A DNA stretch of 64,000 nucleotides, taken from NCBI GenBank assembly GCA_024643365.1, contig JAHENC010000020.1, positions 124,001-188,000 on the forward strand. The letters are read 5' to 3'. Positions 39,769 to 48,282 of this stretch are shown piece by piece. The position numbers and the translations under genes were made by a program. Numbering within the stretch: the first letter of the stretch is position 1; every line of letters begins with the position of its first letter. The DNA comes from Crocinitomicaceae bacterium (lineage in GTDB: Bacteria > Bacteroidota > Bacteroidia > Flavobacteriales_D > Crocinitomicaceae). The notes beneath the pieces are model-generated. The model did no database searches. It was not told the DNA's origin and was given only the letters and a program-made list of their open reading frames with translations.

Positions 39769-42237
39769 TTAATGGTAGAGAAAAGAAAAATCTGCAACCG
39801 ACGGAACACCCCCTTCATACAAGATGCGAATGAGGTGCTCACCTGGTAGTAAGTGAACAAAATTACGATCGAAGGAAATTCCTGTTTTTGACGAAAAAAG
39901 CCAAAAATCTGCACAAAACGCACTGTTTTTCACCAAAATCTCAGCCGTTTTGTTCAATTCATCGACATTTTTGATGGCGAGGTCAATTTGAACAGACCGT
40001 TTTTTAGGTGAAGGACCTATTAAAAAATCACGGGTAATTCCATTGGATAATTCAACGCGAACTAATTGTTCATGCTTCGGTATGACACTCCAAATCAATT
40101 TATTTTCTTGATAACTAAGCGTTTTTTCACCTGTTACCGACAATGGTATCAATCCACGTTCACCCCAACTCAAATTGTAAATCAGAATCTTACATCCCAA
40201 AACTTGGTTGTCCATGACATCAGACTTCACATAAAGTTGCACTTCACCTTTATCCGTAGTTTTTTGCAAAATCGCCACAGGTTGATAGTCATCGCGCATC
40301 GCATAATGCAAGGCTTTCCAATTTCCATGGTAATCAATACTTGACCAGGTCGGTGCAGGCCAACAGTCGTTTAATTGCCAGTACAAGGTTCCCATGCAAC
40401 GCGGCGCATCCAAACGATGTCCAGAAACAGCACTAGAAACAGCGTATCGTTGCGTCAATTGGGAGAAATAGACAAACTGTTCAAAATCCTTGCTTTTCCC
40501 GAACAATAAATTCGCATGCTTTTGAATCATTCCATTTCCCACGTAGCTTTTTTGGTGGTGCTTCATCACCTGACTGGACAAATTCCAATCGGAACGTTCG
40601 GAAAAAGATTTCAAGGTGGCAAATTCAGGGAAACTTTGGAATCCATATTCAGCATTGAAACGTCCAATTTTTTCAGCAAAGTGAGACATCGGGTCTTTTC
40701 CGTGCCAAACACCCCAATAATGTTGAGATCCATGGTTATAGAAATCGTCATTACCCCAATTACTGAGTGGAGATGTGTGGATGTAACTTGTGTTTGTCCA
40801 ATTGGAAACGATTTTCGGCGCCAAGCCTTTAAATAAGGCATTGTAGGCATTCAAGATGGTTTGTTGTTCGTCAACTGACAAATGGTATTGACTTTGAAAT
40901 CCCCAATTTTTCCAAGCGACATCGACTTCGTTGTTTCCGTTAAACAATACCACGGATGGATGTGCGGAAATACGAGGAATCTGGAAATTGAACTCCGCTT
41001 CCACCGTTTTTAAAAACGCTTCGTCTCCTGGATACATTGCGCAGGCAAACATAAAATCCTGCCATACCATGATTCCTTTTTCGTCACATGCACGGAAAAA
41101 AGCCTCTTCTGGATAAAATCCACCGCCCCAAACGCGAACCATGTTGAAGTTTGCCTTGGACATTTGTTCGACCTGATTGATCCAATCTTCGTCGCTAATT
41201 GATGCAGGAAAAACAGAAGGCGGAATAAAGTCAGCTCCTTTACAGAAGACCGGAAGTCCGTTTACCTGAAATTCATACGATGTCCCCCATTCGTCTTTCT
41301 TTTGAACCAATTCAGCTGTTCGTATTCCAAATTGAAGTGGTTTCTCATCCACCATTTTTCCATTAACATATAATCGAAGTGTATCACGGTAAAGATTTGG
41401 CTCACTGATTCCAGCTGGCCACCACAATTGTGGATTGTATTGAATCACATCAGCTTCTAAATGACCCGTTGTGACATTCTTTTTCACCGCTAGTTCACCG
41501 TACAAGGTCGAAACAAGTTGAAAGGTTGATTGATCATTTGCAACATCCAAGACGTATTTGAGGCGCGCGAAAAGTTCTTCCTTCGGTATGGACACTGTTT
41601 GAACAGTAAGTCCTTGAATTTCATTCTCCTTCGCAATTCGTACTTCCACTGGTTTTGCAAATCCAATGGTATTCATGCGGAGTGCCCAGTCCCAACCGAA
41701 TTGGTATTGTGGTTTGCGTGAGAGCGGCGCTACTTTCCAGTTGGAAGGATCATTCGGCGCTGGATAATGGAAATCTTCCGTTTCATAGCGTACTTTGTGA
41801 TATAAGGTCGGCGGAGTAAAAACGACACGAATGTCATTGTAACCACACTGTAAATTGGATTTAATTCTAAAGGTAAAAGGATGAAAGAAATTATCTGTTT
41901 TTCCCGCTAATTTCCCATTGACATATACCGCTGCGTAGGTATCCACATTTGGAAAGTACAGTTCGATTTCCTTCGCTAGAAATTGAGCTTCTGTAAGGTA
42001 AAACCTAGATTGAAACTCCCATTCATATTCCTCTATCCATTGGTAAAGCTCTTCGTTTTTACCAAAAAATGGATCAGGCAATTCTCCTGAGTGAAGGAGT
42101 GCTTCTTGAATACTTCCCTTTTCGCCGAATGATTTCCACTCGTTTGTTTTTGGGTTTTTGTATGTCCAATTGAGAACGGTTTGACCATTAACAAGACCGA
42201 GCATGCTACAAAAAATGAACGTGATCCATTTTCTCAT
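39769..42237 (-). CDS. Exported beta-mannosidase, glycoside hydrolase family 2
   Basis: The 822-aa protein has a signal peptide (residues 1-18, WITFIFCSMLGLVNG). The GH2 layout follows: sugar-binding sandwich, immunoglobulin-like domain, TIM barrel, then C-terminal sandwich. The acid/base Glu is in VLFNGNNEVDV and the nucleophile Glu in NAEYGFQSFPEF, both typical of family 2 beta-mannosidases rather than beta-galactosidases. WGWDWALRM and RVWGGGFYPEEAFF are further mannosidase signatures. Such enzymes cleave beta-mannosides, including the Man-beta-GlcNAc bond of N-glycan cores. The start overlaps the stop of the glycosylasparaginase gene by one base (TAATG). Confidence 0.92.
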   Translation of the reverse strand: MRKWITFIFCSMLGLVNGQTVLNWTYKNPKTNEWKSFGEKGSIQEALLHSGELPDPFFGKNEELYQWIEEYEWEFQSRFYLTEAQFLAKEIELYFPNVDTYAAVYVNGKLAGKTDNFFHPFTFRIKSNLQCGYNDIRVVFTPPTLYHKVRYETEDFHYPAPNDPSNWKVAPLSRKPQYQFGWDWALRMNTIGFAKPVEVRIAKENEIQGLTVQTVSIPKEELFARLKYVLDVANDQSTFQLVSTLYGELAVKKNVTTGHLEADVIQYNPQLWWPAGISEPNLYRDTLRLYVNGKMVDEKPLQFGIRTAELVQKKDEWGTSYEFQVNGLPVFCKGADFIPPSVFPASISDEDWINQVEQMSKANFNMVRVWGGGFYPEEAFFRACDEKGIMVWQDFMFACAMYPGDEAFLKTVEAEFNFQIPRISAHPSVVLFNGNNEVDVAWKNWGFQSQYHLSVDEQQTILNAYNALFKGLAPKIVSNWTNTSYIHTSPLSNWGNDDFYNHGSQHYWGVWHGKDPMSHFAEKIGRFNAEYGFQSFPEFATLKSFSERSDWNLSSQVMKHHQKSYVGNGMIQKHANLLFGKSKDFEQFVYFSQLTQRYAVSSAVSGHRLDAPRCMGTLYWQLNDCWPAPTWSSIDYHGNWKALHYAMRDDYQPVAILQKTTDKGEVQLYVKSDVMDNQVLGCKILIYNLSWGERGLIPLSVTGEKTLSYQENKLIWSVIPKHEQLVRVELSNGITRDFLIGPSPKKRSVQIDLAIKNVDELNKTAEILVKNSAFCADFWLFSSKTGISFDRNFVHLLPGEHLIRILYEGGVPSVADFSFLYH

Positions 42238-43226
42238 TACCAGTTTCGATCAAAGGTTGCATCGACCATTTTCTCTTCTTCCATGGTTCTCAAGGCAAAG
42301 TTGAATCCAGCATAAATGGAATAAGCACCGTAATTTCCGTCCTTATCCAAGGCAATAAATCCACATTGTAAACCTGTCAAGTCATCATGTTTTTTGATGA
42401 TGCGCATACACGCTTCCTTGCACGCATCGTATGGAGAATAGCCGTGACGCATCAACTCTACCACCGTGTGACTTCCAGCAACGCGAATAATCGCTTCACC
42501 AAGTCCCGTTGAAGTTGCTGCACCTATTTCTTGATCGATAAACAAACCAGCGCCAATTATCGGAGAATCACCAACGCGTCCATGCATTTTGTACGCCCAG
42601 CCACTTGTTGTGCATGCGCCGCTCAAGTTTCCTTTCGCATCCATGGCAATCATTCCAATCGTATCATGGTTTTCGTGGTTAATTACTGGTTTTTTGAAAA
42701 CATCCTTGTTTTCTTTTTTCCACTTTTCGTAGTCTTTTTTTACTTCCGGAATTGGCGTTTTGATGGTATCAAAACCATAATCTAGTGCAAATTGACGAGC
42801 ACCATCTCCAACCAGCATCACGTGTTGCGTTTTTTCCATTACAGCACGTGCCACCGAAATCGGATGTGCAATTCCTTCTAAACAAGCAACTGAACCGCAG
42901 CGCGATTTCTCATCCATAATGCACGCATCAAGGGTTACGTGTCCGTCGCGATCTGGACGTCCACCAATACCTACACTTCGATTTGTAATATCTGATTCCG
43001 TCACACGAACACCTTTCTCAACAGCATCCAATGCAGAACCACCGTTTTTCAGGACTTCCCATGCTGCTTTGTTGGCATCGAGTCCATGAATCCAGGTAGA
43101 GAGTACGATTGGTCCTTTTACTTTACCACTTGCTGAAGTCGCAACGACATTTGCTGCTTTCGCGGGCTCAATTAAACTGAGAATTCCAGTTGCAGCACCA
43201 AGTTTTAGGAAGTTTCTTCTTTTCAT
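42237..43226 (-). CDS. N4-(beta-N-acetylglucosaminyl)-L-asparaginase (glycosylasparaginase)
   Basis: An N-terminal nucleophile hydrolase that splits the GlcNAc-Asn bond left after N-glycoprotein breakdown. The self-cleavage site is NHDTIGMIAMD, where Thr becomes the N-terminal nucleophile. The RVGDSPIIGAGLFID and AATSTGLGE segments line the active site of the Flavobacterium (Elizabethkingia) enzyme. The 329-aa protein starts MKRRNFLKLGAATGILSLI, a twin-arginine-like export signal (RRNFLK), so it probably acts in the periplasm. It lies 3 nt after mltG and overlaps the beta-mannosidase gene, which supports joint N-glycan use. Confidence 0.92.
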   Translation of the reverse strand: MKRRNFLKLGAATGILSLIEPAKAANVVATSASGKVKGPIVLSTWIHGLDANKAAWEVLKNGGSALDAVEKGVRVTESDITNRSVGIGGRPDRDGHVTLDACIMDEKSRCGSVACLEGIAHPISVARAVMEKTQHVMLVGDGARQFALDYGFDTIKTPIPEVKKDYEKWKKENKDVFKKPVINHENHDTIGMIAMDAKGNLSGACTTSGWAYKMHGRVGDSPIIGAGLFIDQEIGAATSTGLGEAIIRVAGSHTVVELMRHGYSPYDACKEACMRIIKKHDDLTGLQCGFIALDKDGNYGAYSIYAGFNFALRTMEEEKMVDATFDRNW

Positions 43227-43229
43227 TTC

Positions 43230-44300
43230 TTAATTCTTTTTTCTTAGTTCCGCAGCCAACCAGGATTGAAACGCATCCGCATTGCGCATGTGCTCTGCTC
43301 CGGAAACAGCAAAATTATGTCTTCCCGAATAATCTGGTTTTGCACACATGTAGATGTAATCTACGTCAGCACGATTCAATACAGCATCCACTACTTTTGG
43401 AGAAGGTAAGCAAATCGGTCCCGGAGGAAGTCCATTAATTTTATAGGTATTGTATGGACAATCGATGTTACGGTGAACTTCCAACAAGCGTTGAACACCT
43501 TTGAGTTGGTCACCCCAACAGAATTTGAACGTTGGATCGGATTGTAAGCGAATTCCTTGGTTGACACGATTCAAATATAATCCAGCGATGATTGGCCATT
43601 CATCTGAATTCACCGATTGTTCTGAATACACCACACTAGCCAAAGTAACCGCCTGACTAGGAGAATCTAAACCAATTTTATTTAAACTATTTTTTCGCTC
43701 AGATGTCCAGAAGTTTTTAAATTCCTGAGCCATGCGATCAACGAACATTTCCTCGTTCGAATCCCAGTACATTTGGTAACTATCGGGAATAAATAAGGCA
43801 GGCAATTGCTCTACCGTAAAACCAAGTTTGGAAAGCGTTGAACCAGATTGTAAGAACGAAATGAGCTTTGCACTATCGACATCGATGCATTTGGATACTT
43901 TTCCAGCCATTTGATAAATGTCACGGCAATTGTTAAACGTTACTTCCACTTCCACCTCTGCGTTGCCGTTTCCATTCGAATTCTTGGTAAATCCGTTCAA
44001 TAATGTTCGGTAGTTTGTTCCAGGTGCTACCAGGTACTTTCCAGAAGCTATTGTTTTATCAGTCAATTCTTTGTATTCACCTACTGAAATAAAAGATTTA
44101 ACATCATCGATAATTTTTTCTTGTACCAATTCCTCCGCTAATTCATTCAAATCCATGGAGCCACTGATGTAAAAAGCCTGTTCTTCTGTATTGATACTTT
44201 TGTGACTTCCCGCTAAATAAAGCAGTGCTTTCGGACCGACAACAATCAATCCAACGATGGCTAAAACGCCTCCAACAATGATTAATTTTCCTTTAGACAT
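43230..44300 (-). CDS. mltG: Endolytic peptidoglycan transglycosylase MltG (YceG)
   Basis: MltG cuts nascent glycan strands and limits their length. A single N-terminal membrane anchor (ILVIVGGVLAIVGLIVVG-like) is followed by the LysM-like subdomain and YceG core. The family core VTLASVVYSEQSVNSDEWPIIAGLYLNRV and GIRLQSDPTFKF and GLPPGPICLPS are present. At the active site the usual EKE-type motif reads YSEQ: one acidic residue is kept and the preceding one is Tyr. Length 356 aa. It overlaps the GNAT gene upstream by 19 nt. Confidence 0.92.
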   Translation of the reverse strand: MSKGKLIIVGGVLAIVGLIVVGPKALLYLAGSHKSINTEEQAFYISGSMDLNELAEELVQEKIIDDVKSFISVGEYKELTDKTIASGKYLVAPGTNYRTLLNGFTKNSNGNGNAEVEVEVTFNNCRDIYQMAGKVSKCIDVDSAKLISFLQSGSTLSKLGFTVEQLPALFIPDSYQMYWDSNEEMFVDRMAQEFKNFWTSERKNSLNKIGLDSPSQAVTLASVVYSEQSVNSDEWPIIAGLYLNRVNQGIRLQSDPTFKFCWGDQLKGVQRLLEVHRNIDCPYNTYKINGLPPGPICLPSPKVVDAVLNRADVDYIYMCAKPDYSGRHNFAVSGAEHMRNADAFQSWLAAELRKKN

Positions 44301-44806
44301 AACTGATAACTTATTTCATCTATTTCACTTCCTTTAAAGCGTAACCATCCTTTGCGGACGCCCACTTTTCTAAAATTCATACGCTCAAACAAGGCTACAC
44401 TCGCTGGATTATCACCATGAATGGAGCATTGTAAATTTCTTAATTCCAAGTAATCTCGCGTGTATTTAATGAGCTCTTGTAACGCATCCATCGCAAATCC
44501 CTTACCTCGATCAGCATCCATGGCTATTAATATCCCCACAGAAGCATAACCATGCTTGAAATTCACTTCATACAAATCAATTACACCTACCGAACGTTCT
44601 GATTCCTTTTCGATTATGACAAAACGAAGTTGTCCGGATTTTCGAAGATCTGCTTGATGCTCAATTAAAGCCATGATGTCAAACATGGAAAAAGGCACCT
44701 CGGTATTGGATACCTTCCAGTTTTCAGGATTATTTTCCCACATATAAATTGTGGTCGCGTCAGATTTTTCCACCGCTCTCAAGTACACCTTTTCACCTAC
44801 TAACAT
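44282..44806 (-). CDS. GNAT-family acetyltransferase (RimJ/RimL-like)
   Basis: The 174-aa protein resembles the RimJ/RimL or SpeG branch of GNAT. It shows VYLRAVEKSDATTIYMWENNP near the start, GVIDLYEVNFKHGYASVGILI, the CoA-binding DADRGKGFAMDAL (RGxG/A) and SVALFERMNFRKVGV at the end. It lies between dapF (7-nt overlap) and mltG (19-nt overlap). The acceptor is unknown, and its place in a cell-wall gene group hints at, but does not prove, a peptidoglycan or ribosomal target. Confidence 0.85.
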   Translation of the reverse strand: MLVGEKVYLRAVEKSDATTIYMWENNPENWKVSNTEVPFSMFDIMALIEHQADLRKSGQLRFVIIEKESERSVGVIDLYEVNFKHGYASVGILIAMDADRGKGFAMDALQELIKYTRDYLELRNLQCSIHGDNPASVALFERMNFRKVGVRKGWLRFKGSEIDEISYQLCLKEN

Positions 44807-45576
44807 CGTTCTATTTTTCCTTGATAAACAAAAGTCGCTGGACCAATCAAAAAGATGTGTTGAAATCCATTAACATTTCTTTCCCAGGCCACTTCCAAGT
44901 TTCCGCCTTTCGTTCGGACCTTCACACGTTGACTAAGGGTTTCGGATTTCACAGCGTATACAAGTGCACATGCTGTGACACCCGTCCCGCAGGACAATGT
45001 TTCGTCCTCGACTCCACGTTCGTAAGTAGCTACTCTAATCCCATCATCTTCCACTGAAAGTAAGTTCACGTTAATGCCAACTTGGCTATATTTCTCTGAG
45101 TATCGAATGGATTTACCCAAAGCAACAACGGTTTCAGCAGAATGATCAGAATTCATTGTGACATAATGTGGGGATCCGGTATTTAACACGAAGTCTTGAC
45201 CATCGTTCTTGATTTCATGAACATCCTGCATATGAATTTTCACCTCATCGCCACATTGTGCAGCGTGATGAAACCCATCAATTGCTTTAAACTGAACAGA
45301 GCGTGTATCAATCCCAAGACTTCCCGCGAAATGTACTGCACAACGCGCACCATTCCCACAGAATGACTGAGAACCATCCGCATTGAAATACACCATTTCA
45401 AAAGCTGAATCTGCAGATAACTGAATGAGGATTAGTCCATCAGCACCAATACCAAATCGCCTGTCACAATAATATTGAATGTCAGACTGAGACAAATTGT
45501 CACATTGTCCCTGACGATTATCAATTAAAATAAAATCGTTCCCTGTTCCCTGATATTTCGAAAATTCAATCTGCAT
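44800..45576 (-). CDS. dapF: Diaminopimelate epimerase
   Basis: DapF converts LL-DAP to meso-DAP for peptidoglycan and lysine. The two catalytic cysteines are seen in SQSFCGNGARCAVHF and ETLSCGTGVTACAL. KYQGTGNDFILIDN begins the protein as usual. Length 258 aa. It is the first gene of a minus-strand unit with a GNAT, mltG, glycosylasparaginase and beta-mannosidase, behind a TACTTTTG promoter. Confidence 0.95.
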   Translation of the reverse strand: MQIEFSKYQGTGNDFILIDNRQGQCDNLSQSDIQYYCDRRFGIGADGLILIQLSADSAFEMVYFNADGSQSFCGNGARCAVHFAGSLGIDTRSVQFKAIDGFHHAAQCGDEVKIHMQDVHEIKNDGQDFVLNTGSPHYVTMNSDHSAETVVALGKSIRYSEKYSQVGINVNLLSVEDDGIRVATYERGVEDETLSCGTGVTACALVYAVKSETLSQRVKVRTKGGNLEVAWERNVNGFQHIFLIGPATFVYQGKIERC

Positions 45577-45586
45577 AAAGCTTGAA

Positions 45587-45594
45587 CAAAAGTA
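45587..45594 (-). promoter_or_regulatory. -7 promoter element of the dapF unit
   Basis: TACTTTTG on the minus strand, 10 nt before the dapF ATG (45576). Confidence 0.6.
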
Positions 45595-45698
45595 TCGAAT
45601 AAATCAATATCAATTCTTAACAAAATTTAACATTTTTGAGGCAATTTTTGGAATACTATTTGCGTTTAGACAACGAACTATTTAAAAACTGTTTTATT

Positions 45699-47165
45699 AT
45701 GAATTTCTTAAGTTACTTTAAAATGTTAGGATTAGGCATACTTGGTGGAACCTTACCTCTAGCCACTTATGTCATTATAGAACATTCCTCCACAACACTT
45801 TCAGAACAAGTATTGGATGGAAATCGTTTCGCTCGTCAAGTTTCGATGAGTGGCGTTCCTCCAGGGGCAGACTTCACCGAAGCATCTGCCAACACGATTA
45901 ACTCTGTCGTTCACATTACAACAAAAGTAGTTTCAACTACTTTCCAACGCGATCCATTTCAAGAGTTATTTTATGGTCCGGGAGCAGGTGGACGAGAATT
46001 CAAGCAATATGGTGCAAGTTCAGGTTCTGGAGTTATTGTATCCTCTGAAGGATATATTGTGACCAATAATCACGTGATCGAAAACGCCAGTGAAATTGAG
46101 GTTATTTTAAACGATAATTCAAAATACACAGCAAAAGTCATTGGAACAGATCCAGCGACGGATATTGCGGTTCTTAAAATAGAAGGATCCGGCTTCACAC
46201 CCATTCCACTTGGAAATAGTGACGACTTAAAAATTGGCGAATGGGTACTTGCGGTTGGAAATCCATTTAATTTAACTTCAACCGTTACAGCGGGAATTGT
46301 ATCCGCAAAAGCAAGAAACATCAATTTATTGAGTGAGCGAAATGGGCAGGATATTGTTCCTATTGAATCTTTCATCCAAACCGACGCGGCAGTAAATCCA
46401 GGAAACAGTGGTGGTGCATTGGTCAACACGCAAGGACAATTGGTCGGAATCAATACAGCGATCGCTTCTCAAACAGGTAGCTATAGTGGCTATTCCTTTG
46501 CCGTTCCCGTAAACCTTGTGCACAAAGTCATGAGCGACTTAATTGATTATGGAATTGTACAACGCGGTTATTTAGGTGTTCAAATATCTGATGTTTCACA
46601 AGAAATCAAGGAGAAAAACAAGTTACCTAACTTAAAAGGAGTTTTCTTGGCAAAAGTGATTGAAGATGGAAGTGCCGATAAAGCAGGGTTAAAAGATGGT
46701 GATGTCATCTTGAAAATCGGAAGCAAAGAGGTGAATTCTGTTTCCTCTTTACAAGAAGAAATTGGAAAACGTCGACCAGGTGACAAAGTTTCACTCACTG
46801 TGCGTAAAAAAGATGGAGAAGAAGTGATCCGCGAGCTGGTTTTACGTAACAAAGAGGGGGAGACCGCGTTGATGTCCAAGGAAGAAATCAACAAAAGTCA
46901 AGCACTTGGAGCCATTTTTACCGAAATGACCGACAAGGAGAAAAAAGAGTTAAATATTGCTTACGGAGTAAAAGTGAAATCCATCGGCGCTGGTAAATTA
47001 AAAGCCATCGGATTGATGGAAGGAGATGTTATCTTAAAAGTGAACAATGAACCAATCGAAACCATCGAAGAATTGAGCGGGAAATTAAGTGGCGTGAATC
47101 GAGGTGTCCTTCTTGAAATCATGACGGAGAGCGGGAAACGAGAATATAAAGGCTTGGGATTATAG
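45699..47165 (+). CDS. degP: Do-like periplasmic serine protease (HtrA/DegP family)
   Basis: HtrA proteases degrade or refold misfolded envelope proteins. A membrane anchor or signal (residues 3-27, FKMLGLGILGGTLPLATYVII) is followed by a trypsin-like domain with His in IVTNNHVIENA, Asp in TDPATDIAVLKI and Ser in VNPGNSGGALV. Two PDZ domains come after it (about residues 290-380 and 400-488). The start is ATG 45699, because the ORF-track extension adds 21 residues with no membrane or family support. Length 488 aa. It sits between dapF and rpoD. Confidence 0.93.
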   Translation: MNFLSYFKMLGLGILGGTLPLATYVIIEHSSTTLSEQVLDGNRFARQVSMSGVPPGADFTEASANTINSVVHITTKVVSTTFQRDPFQELFYGPGAGGREFKQYGASSGSGVIVSSEGYIVTNNHVIENASEIEVILNDNSKYTAKVIGTDPATDIAVLKIEGSGFTPIPLGNSDDLKIGEWVLAVGNPFNLTSTVTAGIVSAKARNINLLSERNGQDIVPIESFIQTDAAVNPGNSGGALVNTQGQLVGINTAIASQTGSYSGYSFAVPVNLVHKVMSDLIDYGIVQRGYLGVQISDVSQEIKEKNKLPNLKGVFLAKVIEDGSADKAGLKDGDVILKIGSKEVNSVSSLQEEIGKRRPGDKVSLTVRKKDGEEVIRELVLRNKEGETALMSKEEINKSQALGAIFTEMTDKEKKELNIAYGVKVKSIGAGKLKAIGLMEGDVILKVNNEPIETIEELSGKLSGVNRGVLLEIMTESGKREYKGLGL

Positions 47166-47257
47166 GCAAAAAAGGGCTTCGAAATCAGGGTTAAGAACTC
47201 GTTGATAAAAGTTAATAAAATGTGGAAACTAAATTTTTTCAATCCCAATTTTTGGCG

Positions 47258-47265
47258 TTACTTTG
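47258..47265 (+). promoter_or_regulatory. Weak -7-like element upstream of rpoD
   Basis: TTACTTTG is one base from TAnnTTTG. It leaves a leader of about 55 nt to the ATG at 47324. Confidence 0.35.
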
Positions 47266-47323
47266 CTTCCAACTACGATAGAATAGATAGAGAATTAACA
47301 AATAATTAGAGATATTCAGAAGC

Positions 47324-48190
47324 ATGAGACAGCTCAAAATCACCAAATCGATAACAAACAGAGAGAGTCAGTCTTTAGATAAATATCTACAGGATATTGG
47401 TCGTGAAGAACTGATCACAGCAGAGGAAGAAGTAGAATTAGCCAGAAAGATAAAAGCCGGTGATCAAAAAGCTTTAGAGAAACTGACAAGAGCGAATTTA
47501 CGTTTTGTCGTTTCTGTAGCAAAGCAATATCAAAATCAAGGTTTAACGCTTCCTGACTTAATCAACGAAGGAAACCTAGGATTAATCAAAGCAGCACAGA
47601 AATTTGATGAAACTCGTGGATTCAAATTTATCTCATACGCCGTTTGGTGGATTCGTCAATCAATCTTGCAAGCATTAGCTGAACAAGCACGTATTGTACG
47701 CTTACCATTGAACCAAGTTGGATCTTTGAATAAAATCAACAAGGCATTTTCTAGACTTGAGCAAGAATTCGAACGTCCACCTTCAGCAGAAGAATTAGCT
47801 GAAGCATTGGAAGTTCCTGAAGACAAAATCAAGGAAAGTTTAAATGTATCTGGACGTCACGTATCTATGGATGCACCATTATCTTCAAACGAAGATGGAG
47901 GAACATTGATGGATGTCATGGCAAACACAGACGCCCCTCGAACTGACCAAGCTTTAATGGCAGAATCACTTCAAAAAGAAATTGAGCGTTCACTGAGTAC
48001 ACTAACAGATAAAGAACGTGAGATTATTCGTTTATTCTTCGGAATCGGTATGAATCACGGTTTAACGTTAGAAGAAATCGGAGCGAAATTCAATTTGACA
48101 CGTGAGCGTGTTCGTCAAATTAAAGAAAAAGCGATTCGACGACTGCGACACACATCTCGAAACAAATTACTGAAGTCCTACTTAGGATAA
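47324..48190 (+). CDS. rpoD: Primary sigma factor RpoD, short Bacteroidota form
   Basis: The housekeeping sigma-70 factor. At 288 aa it lacks region 1.1 and the non-conserved region, as in Bacteroidota. Region 1.2 is [16 protein letters not shown]. Region 2 includes [30 protein letters not shown] and [14 protein letters not shown] (2.3-2.4). Region 3 follows. Region 4.2 has the [31 protein letters not shown]. This is the factor expected to read the TAnnTTTG promoters seen throughout the window. A strong terminator follows the gene. Confidence 0.96.
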   Translation: MRQLKITKSITNRESQSLDKYLQDIGREELITAEEEVELARKIKAGDQKALEKLTRANLRFVVSVAKQYQNQGLTLPDLINEGNLGLIKAAQKFDETRGFKFISYAVWWIRQSILQALAEQARIVRLPLNQVGSLNKINKAFSRLEQEFERPPSAEELAEALEVPEDKIKESLNVSGRHVSMDAPLSSNEDGGTLMDVMANTDAPRTDQALMAESLQKEIERSLSTLTDKEREIIRLFFGIGMNHGLTLEEIGAKFNLTRERVRQIKEKAIRRLRHTSRNKLLKSYLG

Positions 48191-48197
48191 ACATTGT

Positions 48198-48230
48198 AAG
48201 GCTGTCTGCGAAAGTGGACAGCCTTTTTTT
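48198..48230 (+). terminator. Intrinsic terminator after rpoD
   Basis: AAGGCTGTC and GACAGCCTT form a 9-bp stem with a TGCGAAAGTG loop, followed by a T-run. Confidence 0.85.
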
Positions 48231-48282
48231 CTTCCCTATTTTTTTAGAATCAACAATCAATCAACACATAAACAAAAAAAGA

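Noticed and set aside
40611-40850. Minus-strand 79-aa ORF inside the beta-mannosidase gene
   Set aside because: It is an out-of-frame shadow of a strongly supported enzyme gene.
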